A DNA stretch of 35,000 nt from assembly GCA_003232965.1 (NCBI GenBank), contig QIKG01000107.1, positions 1 to 35,000 of the forward strand, in the 5' to 3' direction. Below are positions 30,473 through 35,000 of this stretch, piece after piece. Numbering within the stretch: the first letter of the stretch is position 1; the number at the start of each line of letters is the position of its first letter. The position numbers were made by a program, and so were the translations under genes. Under the pieces are notes generated by a model. It was not told where the DNA came from. It saw only the letters and a program-made list of their open reading frames with translations, and searched no databases. Source of the stretch: Oceanospirillales bacterium (GTDB taxonomy: Bacteria; Pseudomonadota; Gammaproteobacteria; Xanthomonadales; SZUA-36).

Positions 30473-31824
30473 AAAAATTGATATTAATTTTTACCGCACT
30501 CCTGATCTTCGGTAGCAGCGCAAATGCCCAGTCCTTATCTGATCTTTATCGTCAAGTGCAAGAAGCAGTGGCGAATGAGGGCAAAATTAACAAAAAACGC
30601 GAGGCCGAATTTGTGGCGGCGCGGAATCGTCAGTCACAATTGTTAGCCCAAGCTAAGTCAGAACTGGCTGCTACGGAGCTCAGGGCCGAAGTACTGACAG
30701 CTGAATATTCTGCAAACGAAAAAGAACTTGCTGAGATGATGGAAACCCTGACAGATAGAATGGGTAACCTGGGTGAGTTATTCGGTGTAGTCCGGCAAAT
30801 TTCGGGTGATGTGCTTTCTGTTGTTAATGACTCTATGGTCAGTGCTCAATTTCCAGGCCGTGGTGAATTTCTCGCCGAGCTGGCGCAGGCTAAAGAGCTT
30901 CCAACTACTGCTGAATTGCGAAAGTTATGGGCTTCAATGGTTCATGAAATATCCGAAGCTGGTAAGGTCGCTAAATTCACCGCCCCAGTTATCGATGCCA
31001 ACGGCGAAAGACACGAGAATACTGAGGTTGTAAGAATCGGGGTATTTAATGCAATCGCAGACGGCAGTTTTCTGGTATGGGATACGGCTGTAGGTGGCGG
31101 TACTCTAGTGCAACTGGGTCGTCAGCCTGCCGGAAGATACCAGTCAATGGCTAAAGATCTTGAAAACACGACTAGTGGCACAACTAAGATGCCGGTTGAT
31201 TTTACTCGAGGCGCTATTCTAACCCTGGTGGTTAAGTCGAAAACTCCTTGGGAGCGGGTCAAAGAAGACGGTGGGCCTGTGGGTTGGGTAATCGTTGCAG
31301 TCGGCGTTTTCGGCTTGTTGCTGGCGCTGTGGAAGTTCCTTTCTCTGGCCGCTATTTCAACCAAAATTCGCAAACAGCGGAAGAGCGATACAGCTAATCA
31401 GGGCAACCCATTAGGTCGTGTTATGGCAGTCTATACTGATAACCCTGATGCCGAAATTGAAACCCTTGAGTTAAAACTGGATGAAGCAATTTTGCGTGAA
31501 ACCGCGCCGGTTGAGTCAACCCTTTCCTTTATCAAAGTTCTCTATGTGGTAGCTCCACTGCTGGGGCTTTTGGGTACGGTAGTTGGCATGATTGCTACCT
31601 TCCAGATGATTACCTTATTTGGTACCGGTGATCCTAAAATGATGGCTGGCGGCATTTCAACGGCACTGGTAACAACGGTTCTTGGTCTGGTGGTAGCGAT
31701 TCCGCTGACGCTGTTGCACAGTTATCTGCACAGCAGAGCAAAAACCATTATTCAGGTTCTCGAAGAACAGGCAGCTGGAATTATCGCTAGACTGGCAGAG
31801 AAGCGCGATGCTGGTACTGCATAA
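30469..31824 (+). CDS. TtpC-like large MotA/TolQ/ExbB proton-channel family protein with periplasmic N-terminus
   Basis: Signal peptide, long coiled-coil N-terminus, then ExbB core VAPLLGLLGTVVGMIATFQMITLFGTGDPKMMAGGISTALVTTVLGLVVAIPLTLLH. Confidence 0.9.
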   Translation: MKKLILIFTALLIFGSSANAQSLSDLYRQVQEAVANEGKINKKREAEFVAARNRQSQLLAQAKSELAATELRAEVLTAEYSANEKELAEMMETLTDRMGNLGELFGVVRQISGDVLSVVNDSMVSAQFPGRGEFLAELAQAKELPTTAELRKLWASMVHEISEAGKVAKFTAPVIDANGERHENTEVVRIGVFNAIADGSFLVWDTAVGGGTLVQLGRQPAGRYQSMAKDLENTTSGTTKMPVDFTRGAILTLVVKSKTPWERVKEDGGPVGWVIVAVGVFGLLLALWKFLSLAAISTKIRKQRKSDTANQGNPLGRVMAVYTDNPDAEIETLELKLDEAILRETAPVESTLSFIKVLYVVAPLLGLLGTVVGMIATFQMITLFGTGDPKMMAGGISTALVTTVLGLVVAIPLTLLHSYLHSRAKTIIQVLEEQAAGIIARLAEKRDAGTA

Positions 31825-32332
31825 TATACTCAACTCAATTCGTGAGTTTATAGAGCTCGGGGGCGATGTACTCTGGGCTATAGCACTGGTTGTGTTATTG
31901 ATGTGGACGCTGATTATTGAGAGGATCTGGTATTTTTATAAGATCTATCCCTCCGAGCGCAAACAGGTTGTATCAATCTGGGATCAGCGTGCAGATACAA
32001 CATCATGGTTTGCCAAGGGTATTCGTGATCAGATGATTTCCGATGCCAGTCTCAAGTTGAAACAGAATGTCGGCATGATTAATGCGTTGATCGCTATTTG
32101 CCCTTTATTGGGGCTACTGGGAACGGTAACTGGTATGGTCGGGGTTTTTGATGTTATGAACTATAGCGGTTCGAGTAATGCTAGGGCTATGGCGGATGGC
32201 GTTTCCAAGGCCACTATCCCAACAATGGCAGGCATGGTTGCTGCGTTATCGGGAGTGTATTTTGGTACATTCCTCGAGCGTAAGGCTGTTTCTGAATCCC
32301 AACAACTTGAAGACATGTTGCAAGCCCATTAG
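31808..32332 (+). CDS. exbB: ExbB/TolQ-family proton channel
   Basis: LIERIWYFYKIYPSERK, ICPLLGLLGTVTGMVGVFDVMNYSGSSNARAMADGVSKATIPTMAGMVAALSGVYFG. Confidence 0.92.
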   Translation: MLVLHNILNSIREFIELGGDVLWAIALVVLLMWTLIIERIWYFYKIYPSERKQVVSIWDQRADTTSWFAKGIRDQMISDASLKLKQNVGMINALIAICPLLGLLGTVTGMVGVFDVMNYSGSSNARAMADGVSKATIPTMAGMVAALSGVYFGTFLERKAVSESQQLEDMLQAH

Positions 32333-32372
32333 GTCTGCGGTAGTTTATAGCTTAGATATGAGAGGTTAATGC

Positions 32373-32780
32373 ATGGCACGAAGACGACATGCCCATGAAG
32401 AAGAAATTGAAATCAACATCACCCCGATGCTTGATATAGTGTTTATCATGCTTATCTTTTTCATTGTAACCACTTCATTCACTAAAGAAACGGGTGCGGT
32501 GATCAACAAACCCGAGGCGGCAACTACAACGGCGAAGAAGAACGGGACAATCTTAATTGGTATCCGCAGCAATGATGACATCTGGATAGCCAAACGCCAG
32601 ATGAAACTCAGCGATGTGCGGACTGCAGTAGAACGCGCGCATTCAGAAAACCCCAAAGGCAGTGTGGTAATTATCGCTGATAAGGGTGCTCGGGTTGGCA
32701 GAATAACCAAAGTGATGGACCAGGTGAAACTGGCCGGTATTAACGATATCGCGATTTCCGCTGAGTTACCGGGGAGCTGA
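32373..32780 (+). CDS. exbD: ExbD/TolR-family protein
   Basis: EIEINITPMLDIVFIMLIFFIVTTSFTKETG. Confidence 0.93.
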   Translation: MARRRHAHEEEIEINITPMLDIVFIMLIFFIVTTSFTKETGAVINKPEAATTTAKKNGTILIGIRSNDDIWIAKRQMKLSDVRTAVERAHSENPKGSVVIIADKGARVGRITKVMDQVKLAGINDIAISAELPGS

Positions 32781-32782
32781 GC

Positions 32783-33415
32783 ATGAAGACACCGAGAATG
32801 TTGGTCTCCTGTTTGCTGGCTGTTGCAGTAACTTTTAGCCTGTTTTATTTAATGGTAACCCTAGTTTTTTCAAATAACGATCGAGTGATTGATAAAGATA
32901 ATTTAGCCGGTATACACTTTGGGCCGGTAGATATACCTGAGGATGCTGCCTCTAAGCAGCGGATTAAACCTAAACCGCCACCGCCACCTAAAGAGCCACC
33001 ACCACCACCAAAAATGCAGGTAGATCAGGCTAATGTTGAACCTACCATACTGAATTTAAACATACCCAAGCTGGATGTGCCTTTGGTGGGTGGCAGTGGT
33101 TTGTTTTTGGGTAATTTTGCGGCGGTTGATCGTACAGCAGAAGGCGATATTATTCCGTTGGTTCGTATTCAGCCGCAGTATCCACGGGATGCCCAAATAA
33201 AAGGCACAGAAGGTTGGGTGACAATCGAGTTTACCATTACCCCAGTTGGTACGGTAACAAAGCCTCGGGTAATAGACTCTAAACCACCGCGAATATTTAA
33301 CCGCGAAGCCATTCGTGCCATTTTGAAATGGAAATTCAAACCTCGGGTAGTTGACGGTCAGGCTGTTGAGCGCCAGGCCACACAAACCATCGATTTTAAT
33401 TTGGGTGGTGACTGA
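32783..33415 (+). CDS. tonB: TonB-family energy transducer
   Basis: N-terminal TM, KPKPPPPPKEPPPPPK linker, IIPLVRIQPQYPRDAQIKGTEGWVTIEFTITPVGTVTKPRVIDSKPPRIFNREAIRAILKWKFKP. Confidence 0.94.
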   Translation: MKTPRMLVSCLLAVAVTFSLFYLMVTLVFSNNDRVIDKDNLAGIHFGPVDIPEDAASKQRIKPKPPPPPKEPPPPPKMQVDQANVEPTILNLNIPKLDVPLVGGSGLFLGNFAAVDRTAEGDIIPLVRIQPQYPRDAQIKGTEGWVTIEFTITPVGTVTKPRVIDSKPPRIFNREAIRAILKWKFKPRVVDGQAVERQATQTIDFNLGGD

Positions 33416-34764
33416 TGGGTAACACGGCTGATATGAATCAATTAAATATGATTAAGCAGCAAGGCATACCTATACAGCTGCCTAAGAAATGGCCTATGCA
33501 ACTATCCACGCAGCTCACCAAGAAGCCGAGCCGTAGTCTCAAGGCCTGTCTTTTTGGGGCTTTGCTGTTGCTCAGCTTTTCGGGTTTTGCCGCAGAAGCT
33601 TGTCACCTTGAACGAGATGTACAAGCCGGCAGCTACAGTGAAATTGAATATAAACGGATGGAGAAAATTTACGCGGTTATTGGCGATGAAAAGTACGCTG
33701 AAGCGGCTACAGCGCTTAACGAACTGCTTAAGCGCACCAAAAACAATGACTATGTAAAGGCGATTGGTCATCAGCTATTGGCACAGGTTGAGTGGTCTCG
33801 AGAACGCTACCCGGCAGCCTTGAAGCATTTTGAAACCGCTGTTGAACTTAATGCCCTGCCGGATCAGACTCACTATGCATTAATGTACCAAATTGCACAG
33901 CTGTATTATGCGGACAAACGCTATACCGAAGCGTTAGCGCGGTTAGATATGTGGTTTTGTGAAATACCCGAAGAAGATATCAATCCGCTGGCGTATGTAC
34001 TCAAAGCCTCAATTCATGTGGCAGAGGAGGATTATCGAAGCGTTTTAGTTGCTATTAAAAGCGCAATCGACTTGTCGGATAAACCTAAAAAGAGCTGGTA
34101 TGAAGTTAAGCTCGCCTCACACTATGAGCTACAACAATTTCCTGAAGCGGCGGAAACATTGGAAGCTATGATTTCCCGCTGGCCTGAAAACAAGCAAAGC
34201 TGGTTGCAGCTTTCTTCAATTTATGTCAGGCTGAAACAACATAAGCGAGGGCTGGCGGTTCTGGCGCTGGCTTATAGCAATGGTCTGCTGGATAAAAAAT
34301 CAGATGTATTGCAACTGGTTAGTCTTAATCAGTATCTTGATCTTCCCTACAAGGCGGCAGTAATTTTGCAGAAAGGTATGGCCGATGGTCTGATTGAAAA
34401 AACAGAAAAAATGTTGACCCAGTTGGGTGATGCCTGGTATCAGGCTGAAGAGAGTGATAAAGCACTGCTTGCCTTTGGTGAGGCCGGTAAGTTGGCGAAT
34501 GATGGTAAGATTGATCTGCGCCGCGGTTATCTGCTTGCTGATAGTGAGAAATGGGCCGAGGCCGGCATAGCGATGAACAGTGCGATTAAAAAGGGTGGCA
34601 TCAAAGAAAAAGAAGTCGGTGATGCTTGGTTGCTTAAAGGCATGGCTGAATTTAATACTAATGAATACAAGGCAGCGAGAGATAGTTTTGGCAATGCAAG
34701 TCGGTATCAGAAGACAAGTAAAGCGGCTATGCAATGGATAAAACACATGAATGAGCTAAACTAG
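33415..34764 (+). CDS. TPR-repeat protein of the TonB operon
   Basis: Repeated helical TPR-like segments (ALKHFETAVELNALPDQTHYALMYQIAQLYYADKRYTEALARL etc.); overlaps the tonB stop. Confidence 0.85.
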   Translation: MGNTADMNQLNMIKQQGIPIQLPKKWPMQLSTQLTKKPSRSLKACLFGALLLLSFSGFAAEACHLERDVQAGSYSEIEYKRMEKIYAVIGDEKYAEAATALNELLKRTKNNDYVKAIGHQLLAQVEWSRERYPAALKHFETAVELNALPDQTHYALMYQIAQLYYADKRYTEALARLDMWFCEIPEEDINPLAYVLKASIHVAEEDYRSVLVAIKSAIDLSDKPKKSWYEVKLASHYELQQFPEAAETLEAMISRWPENKQSWLQLSSIYVRLKQHKRGLAVLALAYSNGLLDKKSDVLQLVSLNQYLDLPYKAAVILQKGMADGLIEKTEKMLTQLGDAWYQAEESDKALLAFGEAGKLANDGKIDLRRGYLLADSEKWAEAGIAMNSAIKKGGIKEKEVGDAWLLKGMAEFNTNEYKAARDSFGNASRYQKTSKAAMQWIKHMNELN

Positions 34765-34828
34765 TCGACATCGCATAGTGTTTTGTGGCATCTTAATAGG
34801 TACTTGATTAAAATTAGGGAGATAATAT

Positions 34829-35000
34829 ATGTTGCACCATGAAGAAGAACTTTTGGAAGATAAAGCTGAAACGAATGTTACTGGTGGCGCTACTAGTAGC
34901 AAAAAGAAAGTAGCCAAGAAAAAGGTAGCCAAGAAAAAGGTAGCCAAGAAAAAGGCAGCTAAGAAGAAAGTCGCCAAGAAAAAGGTAGCCAAGAAAAAGG
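34829..35000 (+). CDS. Lysine-rich histone H1-like repeat protein, truncated by window end
   Basis: ATG at 34829 with upstream AGGGA: MLHHEEELLEDKAETNVTGGATSSKKKVAKKKVAKKKVAKKKAAKKKVAKKKVAKKK..., open to the edge. Confidence 0.75.
   Translation, partial: MLHHEEELLEDKAETNVTGGATSSKKKVAKKKVAKKKVAKKKAAKKKVAKKKVAKKK
34901..35000 (+). repeat. 15-bp coding minisatellite (AAGAAAAAGGTAGCC)n
   Basis: Consecutive near-identical 15-bp units encoding KKKVA/KKKAA, continuing past the window. Confidence 0.9.

Noticed and set aside
34756-34992. Minus-strand ORF MATFFLATFFLAAFFLATFFLATFFLATFFLLL
   Set aside because: Exact antisense of the KKKVA lysine repeat; hydrophobicity is an artefact of the repeat complement.

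Overview
The window looks like a gammaproteobacterial chromosome segment. Most of it is conserved housekeeping genes: tRNA-Phe, yggX/mutY, ftsY/rsmD/coaD, proS, pssA, holD/rimI, valS, pepA/lptF/lptG, and a DUF3450/ExbB/ExbB/ExbD/TonB/TPR energisation operon. The main accessory block is a six-gene minus-strand operon (about 11.9-20.3 kb) between proS/DUF4124 and pssA. It encodes a multidomain sulfotransferase-like/coiled-coil/GT2/GT4 protein, a SAM methyltransferase, a sulfotransferase-like protein, a CysC-like kinase fused to a methyltransferase, and an ABC-2 permease with its ATPase. This reads as synthesis, modification and export of a decorated (possibly sulfated or methylated) surface glycan. 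Other unusual items are an in-frame CoaD/YfhL-type ferredoxin fusion, a remnant that resembles the C-terminus of a beta-helix surface protein, several simple tandem repeats, and a lysine-rich KKKVA-repeat protein truncated by the window end. All calls come from reading the sequence and the supplied ORF translations; no database search was run.
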